This document shows positions 37,321 to 44,209 of a stretch of DNA of 64,000 nt, piece by piece. Every line of letters starts with the position of its first letter. Position 1 is the first letter of the stretch. The position numbers were made by a program, and so were the translations under genes. The stretch lies in assembly GCF_008123515.1 (NCBI RefSeq), contig NZ_VSSR01000027.1, positions 52,065 through 116,064 on the forward strand, read 5' to 3'. The notes below the pieces were generated by a model. The model made no database searches. It worked only from the letters and a program-made list of their open reading frames with translations, and was not told the DNA's origin. The stretch is from Bradyrhizobium cytisi. Its GTDB lineage: Bacteria; Pseudomonadota; Alphaproteobacteria; Rhizobiales; Xanthobacteraceae.

Positions 37321-37788
37321 ATGGACGCGCCATTCTACCGTCTCGTTCAGGACTATGACGCGCTGGTCCAGACGCTGCGCGAACGATCTGAGCAGATGGA
37401 GATTGCCCGGCTCGAGCTAGATCGGCTGAGCGGTCTTGCGAGCGGATACAGTGGCAAGGTGTTGGCCCCCACGCGCATCAAGTTCATCGGCAGTAGCCTC
37501 GGACCCCTGCTTCAGACACTCGGCCTGATCCTCATCGCAGTCGAAAATCCGGCCGCAAGAGACACGACGCTTGCTCTCCGCACACCTTTCGACGCGTCCA
37601 ATCGCCGCGTGGGCAACCATTGCAACTCGCCGAGAAAACCCGCTCCCGGAATTGAGCGCGAATCGGTCGCGGAGATTGCACCGTCGCCGCAGCAGCCGCA
37701 GCAACGAAGTGAACCGGTTTCGCGTGCGCATCTGCGGGTCATCCAACCGCGCAGAGCCGGCGCGCGCTGGGGAGGAGGAGCACTATGA
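37321..37788 (+). CDS. Hypothetical protein
   Basis: 155 residues. The N-terminal half has a helix (DYDALVQTLRERSEQMEIARLELDRLSGLASGY) and a hydrophobic segment (SSLGPLLQTLGLILIAVE); the C-terminal half is basic and low in complexity. Not recognised. Its stop overlaps the next start (ATGA). Confidence 0.5.
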   Translation: MDAPFYRLVQDYDALVQTLRERSEQMEIARLELDRLSGLASGYSGKVLAPTRIKFIGSSLGPLLQTLGLILIAVENPAARDTTLALRTPFDASNRRVGNHCNSPRKPAPGIERESVAEIAPSPQQPQQRSEPVSRAHLRVIQPRRAGARWGGGAL

Positions 37789-37958
37789 CCACGTACGAAC
37801 TCGAACGGAACGCGATGCGGCTCGCACTTGAGGGCAAGGACGGCGGCTTGGCCGCGTATCTGAACGGCCACCGCCGCGTCATTGATTTTGCGGCGGCCAA
37901 GCGGCGGCTGCGCCCGGCCCGAGAGGCCGCGCTGTCCAGTTCGGAGATTGAACGATGA
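37785..37958 (+). CDS. Small hypothetical protein
   Basis: 57 residues, MTTYELERNAMRLALEGKDG at the start, ending SSSEIER. Strong GGAGGAGGAG lies 4 nt before the ATG, and ATGA overlaps the preceding gene. Helical and charged; no domain recognised. A 17-codon frame follows, again with an ATGA overlap, and then the terminase gene. Confidence 0.6.
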   Translation: MTTYELERNAMRLALEGKDGGLAAYLNGHRRVIDFAAAKRRLRPAREAALSSSEIER

Positions 37959-38021
37959 CCCCCGCCCTCGCAACACTGACCGCCCTAAGCCCATCTCGAT
38001 CAAGGTAAGGCTGACACCATT

Positions 38022-39599
38022 ATGATCCGCAGCACCTTAGAGCTTACCGCGATCGCAGCCGAGCGTGCGCGCCGCGGGCCTGCCGTCATAAAAAAGGATG
38101 CGCACGGTCGCGAGCTCTATGAGCCTGACGGTCCGGTGCTCACCAAGTTTTTGATGTCCGACAACAAGATCGACATCATCCAAGGCCCTATCGGTTCAGG
38201 CAAAACGAACGCCATGTTCCGGCGGCTTGGCCGGCATGCGATGCAGCAGGCAAAAAGCCCGCGCGATGGCTTGCGCAAGACGCGATGGTTGGTCGCAAGA
38301 AACACTTTTCCGGAATTGAAACGAACGACGCTGCCGACATGGCGCCAAGTCTGGCCGCCAGCTTTGTATGGCGACGTCAAGATGGGCAGCCCGCCGCGTC
38401 ACGAGATCGCGTTCGGCGACGTGCGCATCCAGGTGGATTTTCTCGCCCTCGATGATGAGGAAGACATCAAGAAATTGCGTTCGGCCGAATACACTGGCGC
38501 GTGCGTTCATGAGTGTCAGTACGCGAGCCTCGAGCTGTTTCGGGAAATCCGGTCCCGCACAAACCGCTTCCCAGCGGAATCCGATGGCGGCGCGACGTGG
38601 CACGGTGTCCTCGCGGACGCGAACGCGCCGGACGAGGACCACTGGCTTGCCCTGATGACGGGACAGGTCGACATGCCGGAATCGATGACGCTGGAGGAAC
38701 GTCGCGCGCATCAATGGCCGTCGCACTGGGGCTTCCTCAAGCAGGCCGCTGCGACCGTGAAAATCCTCGACGCCCGCGGCGAGTTTATCCGCCACGAGAT
38801 CAATCTCGATGCGGAAAACCTTCGGTGGCTGGCGTCGGATTATTATTTGGACCTGCTCGATGGCAACTCAGCGGACTGGATCAACAATCGCCTCGGCAAC
38901 GAGACCGTTTTGGTGGTTGATGGGTCGCCGGTGTGGCCGATGTTCCGCCGCGACTTCCACGTCTCACGCGATCCCTTGAGGCCCGTGCCCGGGCACGATG
39001 TGATGGTGTGGCTCGATTTCGGCCGCGTCTTTCCGGCCGCGCTGTTCGCACAAGAGATCAACGGCCGCATAAACGTTCAACACGAGATCCTTGGCTTCAA
39101 CGAGGGTGCAACGATCTTCGCGCCGAAGGTCAAGCGCTTCCTCGAGCAGCACTATCAGGATTGCACCTTCCGCTGCGTTGGCGATCCCAAGGGCCGCGAC
39201 AAAGGGCAAGCTACGGAACAGAGCGCGTATGATGTGTTCAAGTTCAACGGAATGCCGGTGACGCCCGCGCCGGTGAAGGCCAATGACATCAGCACTCGCC
39301 TCGAGGCGGTCGCCTACGCGCTGAACGACAATCCGAGCGGCATCAACCGGCTGGTGATTTCGCCGCTCTGCCGCACGCTCATCGTCGGCATGGCCGGACG
39401 CTATCATCTTGTGCGCGAAGACGACGGAGAGTTGCGGCCGAAGAAGGACAAATATTCGAACCTGTGCGACTGCCTGCAGTACGGATGTTTGTCGCTAGGT
39501 GAAGGTCGGCGCATGGCGGGGCTGAAACCAACCAACGATTTGAAGCCCGTCAATGCCTGGAACCGGCGCAACAAGTCCATGCGGCGGGTTTCGGCATGA
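38022..39599 (+). CDS. Phage terminase large subunit
   Basis: 525 residues. ATPase domain with Walker A IIQGPIGSGKTNA (GPIGSGKT at 55-62) and a Walker-B-like region near FLALDDEEDIKKLRSAEYTGACVHEC; nuclease domain with VWLDFGRVFPAALF and CVGDPKGRDKGQATEQSAYDVF and a late KDKYSNLCDCLQYG, the acidic metal-binding pattern of terminases. It would pump and cut concatemeric DNA into a capsid. No portal gene follows; instead the probable small subunit overlaps its stop. Confidence 0.9.
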   Translation: MIRSTLELTAIAAERARRGPAVIKKDAHGRELYEPDGPVLTKFLMSDNKIDIIQGPIGSGKTNAMFRRLGRHAMQQAKSPRDGLRKTRWLVARNTFPELKRTTLPTWRQVWPPALYGDVKMGSPPRHEIAFGDVRIQVDFLALDDEEDIKKLRSAEYTGACVHECQYASLELFREIRSRTNRFPAESDGGATWHGVLADANAPDEDHWLALMTGQVDMPESMTLEERRAHQWPSHWGFLKQAAATVKILDARGEFIRHEINLDAENLRWLASDYYLDLLDGNSADWINNRLGNETVLVVDGSPVWPMFRRDFHVSRDPLRPVPGHDVMVWLDFGRVFPAALFAQEINGRINVQHEILGFNEGATIFAPKVKRFLEQHYQDCTFRCVGDPKGRDKGQATEQSAYDVFKFNGMPVTPAPVKANDISTRLEAVAYALNDNPSGINRLVISPLCRTLIVGMAGRYHLVREDDGELRPKKDKYSNLCDCLQYGCLSLGEGRRMAGLKPTNDLKPVNAWNRRNKSMRRVSA

Positions 39600-40087
39600 G
39601 CAAGAAGCGTGGACCAGGCCGTCCCCGTAAGGTTGGTCGTCCTCGCAAGGCGCCAGGCGCGGCGGTCGACCATAAGCTGACTCCAAAGATGCGAATTGCG
39701 ATCATCGCGATCGTCGAAGAAAACAAGCCACGCGCCGAGGCCGCCAAGATGGCAGGGCTGACGGAAGACGCGGTGCGTAAGGCCATGCGCGACAACGCCG
39801 CGGCTCGCGAATTCTATGCGAGCGAGGTCAAGGCGCTGTTAAGCTTCGCCAGAGCCAAGGCTGCGCACGCATTGATCGCGGAGCTCACCGGCTCGAATGC
39901 CGCCGCCCGGGTTACAGCCGCACGCGCGATCCTCGAAGATAACCCGCAGACGCCGGCCGGCAACAACATGCCGCAGGTCCCCGGCTTCGCAATCCTGATT
40001 TCGGACGCGCGCTCTGCTCCCATGCCGCTCGACATCACGCCGCTAAAGGCGCTCGCGCCGCGATTGGAAGCGGATCGAGAGGGCTGA
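39596..40087 (+). CDS. Terminase small subunit-like DNA-binding protein
   Basis: 163 residues, ATGA overlap with the terminase large subunit. Starts with two AT-hook-like GRPRK motifs (PGRPRKVGRPRKAPG), then a helix-turn-helix (RAEAAKMAGLTEDAVRKAMRD) and a helical region ending in a segment with PGFAILISDARS, as seen in small terminase or homeodomain-like phage proteins. Likely recognises the packaging site of the element; assignment rests on order and HTH. Confidence 0.65.
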   Translation: MSKKRGPGRPRKVGRPRKAPGAAVDHKLTPKMRIAIIAIVEENKPRAEAAKMAGLTEDAVRKAMRDNAAAREFYASEVKALLSFARAKAAHALIAELTGSNAAARVTAARAILEDNPQTPAGNNMPQVPGFAILISDARSAPMPLDITPLKALAPRLEADREG

Positions 40088-40094
40088 CCGGTCG

Positions 40095-40388
40095 CTAGTG
40101 GCGCGTGTTCTTGCGCTCGACGGCAAGCTCAACAGCGAGCCGCGCGCGGACCCTGGAATCAATCGGTCCAACGTTTGAGGCCTGCCAATCTCTTAGATCG
40201 TCCGGCATCAATATGGATTTTACGATATTATCCTCAGTCACGCCCAATCCTTTCAGCCCGCCTTGTACATTCTCGAACCACTCTTCGTAGCTATCCTGTA
40301 GATCACCAGGAGGACACAGGCCCTTTAATTCCTCCCAATCTTCGGGCCTAAACCAAGCGACGATGTGTCTTATGGGGTGAGGGTTCAT
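40095..40388 (-). CDS. Hypothetical protein paired with HEPN gene
   Basis: 97 residues. HIVAWFRPEDWEELKGLCPPGDLQDSYEEWFENVQGGLKGL and a C-terminal DSRVRARLAVELAVERK; similar short proteins of unknown function occur widely. Lies 8 bp after the HEPN gene on the same strand and against the direction of the packaging genes, in visibly AT-richer DNA. It could be the antitoxin or partner of the HEPN protein; this is inference from position. Confidence 0.6.
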   Translation of the reverse strand: MNPHPIRHIVAWFRPEDWEELKGLCPPGDLQDSYEEWFENVQGGLKGLGVTEDNIVKSILMPDDLRDWQASNVGPIDSRVRARLAVELAVERKNTRH

Positions 40389-40396
40389 CGTTTAAG

Positions 40397-40975
40397 TTAT
40401 CCGGTGTGTAAATCATCAATAAGAGACGCCATTCCAGTTGAGAGACCGTAGGCGAACGGGCCTCGTTGATCTCCGATGGCCATGCTTATTCGATTAGCCA
40501 AAATCTCGACGTGCTTGCGTACCCGTACTGCAAATTTCTTGTCTTTGATCAAGTTTTCCCAACCATCGCGAGGAATGTCGCTGAAGTGCGGGTCAACATC
40601 CTCGGGACGAATAACCTTTTCATCGCGAATAGTTTGAGTCCGCCCATGCGCAATTTTGTTTCGAAAGTTGAATAGCTCTTTGATTGTCGAAATTTCAGAA
40701 CCCTGCTTAACCTTCAAAAAGTGGCAGATGAGATCAAGTTTTGCTATCGGAGATAGGCGATCGACATCTGCCCATCGCTCGTAAACTTGCGGCCCAACAT
40801 GATTGAGATACGCTTCAAATGCAAAGGCCGTAAAGATCGCGCTGGCAAGAAACTGCCAGGCTGAGCCCTTTGCAATCTCCTCACCCGACTTCAAAACTAC
40901 GTTTGAGGCGTGCCACAACTCGGCGTGTGTGTGGATAGTGCGCTCGCGCGAAGCTTTTACGGAGCGCTTGCTCAT
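40397..40975 (-). CDS. HEPN-motif protein (possible RNase toxin or defence protein)
   Basis: 192 residues, all helical. The segment FNFRNKIAHGRTQ contains R-x4-H (RNKIAH, 105-110), the catalytic signature of HEPN RNases, in a context (ELFNFRNKIAHG) typical of HEPN/RiboL-PSP-like proteins. The preceding helices (AIFTAFAFEAYLNHVG) also match. Codon use and base composition are AT-richer than neighbours, pointing to separate acquisition as cargo. A plain structural HEPN-like protein without RNase activity is possible. Confidence 0.65.
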   Translation of the reverse strand: MSKRSVKASRERTIHTHAELWHASNVVLKSGEEIAKGSAWQFLASAIFTAFAFEAYLNHVGPQVYERWADVDRLSPIAKLDLICHFLKVKQGSEISTIKELFNFRNKIAHGRTQTIRDEKVIRPEDVDPHFSDIPRDGWENLIKDKKFAVRVRKHVEILANRISMAIGDQRGPFAYGLSTGMASLIDDLHTG

Positions 40976-41020
40976 CCGGTTTATTTCCCTTTCGCCTTGA
41001 GCCCGAGCTCGAACAGGCGG

Positions 41021-41407
41021 CTACTGCTTCTTGACGCACGGGTCGACGGCATAGGCGCATTGCTCGCCTGCGGTGATGAGACCGCCCGTTGGCCCTTGAT
41101 AGTTGACCGCTGCAACACCTCCGCCGGACATCACCACGTTGATGTGGCAGAACCGTTGGGATGACCTTCCGGAAAAGCTTCCGTACGAAGCCGAGCCGCT
41201 GGCGACGACCGTGCCATCGCCCGAATTGTAGGACCACACTTCCGTTTGTCCTTCCGCCGCTTTGTTTGCTGGCGGGCCCATACAGGCCAATACCTGCTCC
41301 TTGGACATGCCAACCATCTGAGCGCGCGCGTCCTGCGCAACTTGAGCTCGCTGGAAAGCACACCCACACAACGCGGCGGCCAGCGCCACGACACCCAACA
41401 CCCGCAT
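41021..41407 (-). CDS. Small lipoprotein, BamE/SmpA-like
   Basis: 128 residues from ATG 41407. Signal sequence VLGVVALAAALCGC with a lipobox (LCGC) gives a lipoprotein. GMSKEQVLACMGPPANKAAEGQTEVWSY has the BamE/OmlA pattern. The rest is Gly/Ser-rich with VDPCVKK at the end. Probably inserted in the outer or inner membrane; may be element cargo altering the cell envelope. Divergent from the structured RNA region. Confidence 0.7.
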   Translation of the reverse strand: MRVLGVVALAAALCGCAFQRAQVAQDARAQMVGMSKEQVLACMGPPANKAAEGQTEVWSYNSGDGTVVASGSASYGSFSGRSSQRFCHINVVMSGGGVAAVNYQGPTGGLITAGEQCAYAVDPCVKKQ

Positions 41408-41524
41408 GACAGTGATTCCCCCCGAGCCGGTGAGCATCCAACCGCAACCACCGGTGGAGGGCAACCCCGTAGGCGCACGAGCCCCCGAATGGGGATGGAT
41501 TTTTAACCAAATCAGTGATGGGAT

Positions 41525-41771
41525 GTCCGTGGGCCTGAAAACCCGGACCTGAGAGACGATAGCAGGCGCTTGGCGGCGTCTCTATCGAGCGCGGAAAGCC
41601 TTGGCGGGCTCGATGCGCAATGGCTGCACCTTGGCGGGTGCACCAACCTGGCTGTGACCTATCACGGCCGGGGTGGTGTAGCAATGCCTGGGGCCGCCAA
41701 GCCCATAGGCTGATGTCCAAGGGGAAACCCTAAAGGCTACGCCGCGTGTCTCTCAGGCACGTTTTCAGACC
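41525..41771 (+). ncRNA. Candidate structured RNA with three UUGGCG hexaloops
   Basis: Stems read on the + strand: P0 GTCC/GGAC plus GGG/CCC (41525-41548); P1 CTGAAAAC 41535-41542 with GTTTTCAG 41761-41768; P2 CTGAGAGAC 41549-41557 with GTCTCTCAG 41748-41756; P3 GATAG/CTATC and AGGCGC/GCGTCT (41558-41586); P4 AGCC/GGCT (41597-41610); P5 TGCACC/GGTGCA (41625-41642); P6 GGCTGTGA/TCACGGCC (41650-41669); P7 GGTGTAGC 41675-41682 with GCTACGCC 41736-41743; P8 GCC-TGGG/CCCA-TA-GGC (41686-41710); P9 GGG-GAAA-CCC (41721-41730). P3, P4 and P5 all have loop TTGGCG; the P8 loop contains CGCCAA (41695-41700), its exact complement. G-U pairs in P3, P6, P7 and the GAAA tetraloop favour the + strand. I do not recognise a known family. 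Confidence 0.7.
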
Positions 41772-41833
41772 CCGGCTTGCGCACCGCTTGCGCTGCACCG
41801 GCCCTGAAAAGCCAAATCTGAGAGCAACCCCAA
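41748..41833 (+). promoter_or_regulatory. Alternative-pairing leader before the 95-residue gene
   Basis: The 3' strands of P2 and P1 (CTCTCAG 41750-41756, TTTTCAG 41762-41768) can pair with a second downstream copy of the 5' strands: CTGAAAA 41804-41810 and CTGAGAG 41818-41824. Start-to-start spacing of the two motifs is 14 nt in both copies. The downstream CTGAGAG contains GAGAG, the only Shine-Dalgarno-like sequence, 9 nt before the ATG at 41834. The upstream fold would leave it free, the downstream fold would hide it. Inferred from complementarity. Confidence 0.55.
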
Positions 41834-42121
41834 ATGACCTTCCAACGGCCCATGTTTCCGCCGCGAGCGGAGTCCGTCCAAGCGTTCCCGTCCCAACCTG
41901 CTATCGGGCAGCGGGTGAGCGCAAAGGCCCTCAACGACCTCGCCAGACTCAGGGAAGAGGCATCCGCTGAAATCGAACGGTTGATAGCCTTCCTCGACGC
42001 CAGCGACCCTTACGTGATGACGGGGCTCGAGCTGGACGACGGCGAGACCGGGATAGCCGACCTCGACGGGCTGTTGGAGCAAGTCGGGACCCAGAGCTGG
42101 CAAGCCGGAGCGCTGGCATGA
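41834..42121 (+). CDS. Hypothetical protein (rhizobial element family)
   Basis: 95 residues. A helical core RVSAKALNDLARLREEASAEIERLIAFLDASDP is followed by an acidic part (LELDDGETGIADLDGLLEQVG). Proteins with this LIAFLD...D/E-rich layout recur in rhizobial integrative elements. The start is preceded by GAGAG at 9 nt, within the proposed RNA switch. Its stop overlaps the next start (ATGA). Confidence 0.7.
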   Translation: MTFQRPMFPPRAESVQAFPSQPAIGQRVSAKALNDLARLREEASAEIERLIAFLDASDPYVMTGLELDDGETGIADLDGLLEQVGTQSWQAGALA

Positions 42122-42954
42122 GCAACATCATCGAACTGTCAGCGAGGCGAGCAGCGCGCGCTCTGCCTCCCCAAAACGTGGCCGAAGTCGAGATGGTGCC
42201 GCGGGAGATGCGACGGCAATTGCGCTGGCAGCAAGAGCCGCCGCAGACCGAAACCGCCAGAAACGCACGTTTGCGCGATCAACGCCGCGTTGCGTGGAAC
42301 GCAGCCGAGGCGCGCACACGGTATTGGTCCGCCCGGATGAAGCTGCACAGCGCGATCGATAGCGCGAGCCGGTGGGGAGCCTTTCCTAAGGGCGCGCTGG
42401 AAGAGGAGCACGACCACGATGGAGACGGTTGGATGTGCTTGGTCCGTTGTTTCAGGTCCGCGCTCGCGAAACAGCTTCTGACGCCAGCTTGGCGATCCGC
42501 CGACGTGGCATGGAAGCGGAAGGCCCTAGCGGCACGGGAGCACAAATACACCGACGTCACAGACGAGCAGATTGAGACGGCGATCCAGCAGGATGTCGAG
42601 TTTTTGACGGCCCATCCTATGCGCCGCAATAGCGCGGAGCTCGAACAGCGGCGGGAGTTCAAAGCGGCGATGCGACAGCGCATCAGGGATGTCGCCGCGT
42701 CTCGCGATCTGTCCGACGAGGAGCTCAAGCCGGCCCTGACGCTCAAGCATCACGAGATAGCCAATTTCACCGAAAAGCACGGCGTCAATCTCGAATGGTT
42801 GCTTGAAGGCAGGGGGCGCATCTTCCAGAGGGATCCGATCGCGCCGAACATGACCGGTGCAGAGCTTGCTGCGGTGGTGCGGACGCTGCCCCAGGCTCAG
42901 CAACGCAATATCGAGGCCATGATCGACCGGATCTTGAGGGAGCGCGGACTATGA
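42118..42954 (+). CDS. Hypothetical protein with XRE-repressor-like segment
   Basis: 278 residues. Mostly charged and helical (QQEPPQTETARNARLRDQRR); the segment 209-236 (LKHHEIANFTEKHGVNLEWLLEGRGRIF) resembles the GV-xx-WLL-xGxG end of phage CI/XRE helix-turn-helix domains. ATGA overlap on both sides joins it to the 95-residue gene and to a tiny Arg-rich frame. A regulatory role is possible; function unknown. Confidence 0.7.
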   Translation: MSNIIELSARRAARALPPQNVAEVEMVPREMRRQLRWQQEPPQTETARNARLRDQRRVAWNAAEARTRYWSARMKLHSAIDSASRWGAFPKGALEEEHDHDGDGWMCLVRCFRSALAKQLLTPAWRSADVAWKRKALAAREHKYTDVTDEQIETAIQQDVEFLTAHPMRRNSAELEQRREFKAAMRQRIRDVAASRDLSDEELKPALTLKHHEIANFTEKHGVNLEWLLEGRGRIFQRDPIAPNMTGAELAAVVRTLPQAQQRNIEAMIDRILRERGL

Positions 42955-43028
42955 AGCGCCGGCGCCGAATGCACAGGAAGCGCGACCGGCAGCGGCTGAT
43001 GACGCACCGCCGGCGGCTGAGGCGGTGA
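42951..43028 (+). CDS. Arginine-rich 25-residue peptide (putative)
   Basis: Begins MKRRRRMHRKRDRQRL; 13 Arg and 2 Lys in 25 residues. ATGA overlap with the previous gene gives translational coupling, and a strong terminator follows 10 bp after the stop. High positive charge would suit RNA or DNA binding. It may be only the tail of a GC-rich 3' region. Confidence 0.35.
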   Translation: MKRRRRMHRKRDRQRLMTHRRRLRR

Positions 43029-43037
43029 CAACCACGG

Positions 43038-43067
43038 GCCCGCCGGTTCACGCTGGCGGGCTTTTTT
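43038..43067 (+). terminator. Rho-independent terminator
   Basis: GCCCGCC (43038-43044) and GGCGGGC (43055-43061), with inner G-G/C-T closing around TTCACG, then six T (43062-43067). Ends the transcript of the structured RNA and the 95- and 278-residue genes. Confidence 0.88.
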
Positions 43068-43202
43068 GGACTAGTCGCTGGTATCGCGTTATCCCCACCC
43101 GTGCACGCACCTGTTGACTCTACTAGGAGCTGCAGTGCTATCAGTGTCCGGATGGGCGTGGGGGATATTAAGGCTGGCGAACAAGCGAGCAAGGCAGCGC
43201 GC

Positions 43203-43583
43203 ATGATCCGCCGCGCCAAGATAGCTGTCGGTGCAGCTCTCCTTCTTCCGGTGATACTGGTTTCGATCCGGCCGAGCATGTTTGATCTCAGGCCACGGCC
43301 CTCCTTTGCGCCGCAGGCTGGCTACAATCCCATGAAAGACCTCCTGAGCTCGCCTCCGGACTCGCCAAATTTCAGCTATTTCGTCGAGGATGGATTCAGG
43401 TTCATAGGATCTCGGTCGCCGGAGGAGACGGCCTACATTCGGAGCCAAGTTGATAGAGATCGCGCAATTTGGTCGACGTGGCGCGATCGCTTTAGCTTGC
43501 TCCTGTTTTTGGAGGTCTGCCTGCTCTGGGCGGCTGGCGCGCTATGGTTTGTTTTCAGGCTGTTTGACCGCCGCCATGGTTGA
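43203..43583 (+). CDS. Membrane protein of unknown function
   Basis: 126 residues from ATG 43203 (AAGG 8 nt upstream); ATG 43152 and an earlier start are alternatives. Two membrane segments: AKIAVGAALLLPVILVSI near the N-terminus and LLLFLEVCLLWAAGALWFVFRLF near the C-terminus, with a soluble loop between (SYFVEDGFRFIGSRSPEETAYI). Not recognised. Confidence 0.6.
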   Translation: MIRRAKIAVGAALLLPVILVSIRPSMFDLRPRPSFAPQAGYNPMKDLLSSPPDSPNFSYFVEDGFRFIGSRSPEETAYIRSQVDRDRAIWSTWRDRFSLLLFLEVCLLWAAGALWFVFRLFDRRHG

Positions 43584-43606
43584 CCGCCGCCCCCAGCCCG
43601 CCTTCA

Positions 43607-43786
43607 TCAGGAGTGCGTCACACTGTCCCCGATTGCGCGTTCAACTTCTGAGGCGAGAACCGTCAGGTGATCGGCCAGCCTCGTGAACAGCTCTCGTTTC
43701 TTCGGGTCGGTCGCCAGGTCGCGGATGAGGGCGCACTCGGCCGCATCTGTGCGAAGCTTTTCCAACTGAGCCTGCATGTCTTTCAT
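43607..43786 (-). CDS. Small helical hypothetical protein
   Basis: 59 residues from ATG 43786, with GGAG 8 nt upstream. MKDMQAQLEKLRTDAAECAL then IRDLATDPKKRELFTRLADHL; short proteins with this pattern are common in rhizobia. Function unknown. Confidence 0.65.
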   Translation of the reverse strand: MKDMQAQLEKLRTDAAECALIRDLATDPKKRELFTRLADHLTVLASEVERAIGDSVTHS

Positions 43787-43883
43787 CGCAGCTACTCCGT
43801 TCCTGAGCGGGAACCGTATAGCCAAGATGCGGAAGCGAACAGAGCTGATTGCCGGATTTTCCTAGGATCCCCTCGCCCCGAAG

Positions 43884-43988
43884 TCAGATCGGCCCCTCAC
43901 CGCCGCGGGTCACGTGTCTCACGCCAAGGACGAGCAGGCCGAGCAGCAGCATAGCCACGCCGGCAGCGATCGCGATCCCAGTCAGCAT
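43884..43988 (-). CDS. Single-membrane-span mini-protein (putative)
   Basis: 34 residues: MLTGIAIAAGVAMLLLGLLV then LGVRHVTRGGEGPI. One hydrophobic helix and a short basic C-terminus. GGGGG lies 4-5 nt before the ATG. Small one-span proteins of this kind may be holin-like or simply membrane peptides; low certainty. Confidence 0.4.
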   Translation of the reverse strand: MLTGIAIAAGVAMLLLGLLVLGVRHVTRGGEGPI

Positions 43989-44142
43989 GTCATCCCCCGG
44001 CTCCAGCGGCGGGGACTATTCGGCAGATGCTTTGCGGTGTGAATCCTCGATCGACCGCGGCGGGAACCCGCACCAGCGGGGGCTTCCTAGAATCGGGGCG
44101 CTATCCCCACCGTGTTTGCAGCAAGCGTGGCGGCAACTCGTT

Positions 44143-44161
44143 TGTAGACATAATGCAGACA
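44143..44161. repeat. Tandem TG(C/T)AGACA sites near attR
   Basis: TGTAGACA at 44143-44150 and TGCAGACA at 44154-44161, 11 bp apart, 49 bp from attR. Mirrors the pair near attL. Confidence 0.55.
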
Positions 44162-44209
44162 CAGCGGTTTCAGCGGTTACTTAGATCGGGCTCTAAGTGC
44201 TTGAAATTG

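Noticed and set aside
37955..38008. 17-codon frame overlapping the end of the 57-residue gene
   Set aside because: Too short to support as a gene; noted as part of a chain of couplings.
41709..41728. CTGATG...GGGGAAAC resembling a hammerhead ribozyme core
   Set aside because: The seventh core base is T instead of A, stem II would have only two pairs, and no matching stems I and III around a cleavage triplet could be found.
41525..41830. Retron msr-msd RNA
   Set aside because: Long-range closing repeats fit superficially, but no reverse transcriptase gene is near and the following proteins have no RT motifs.
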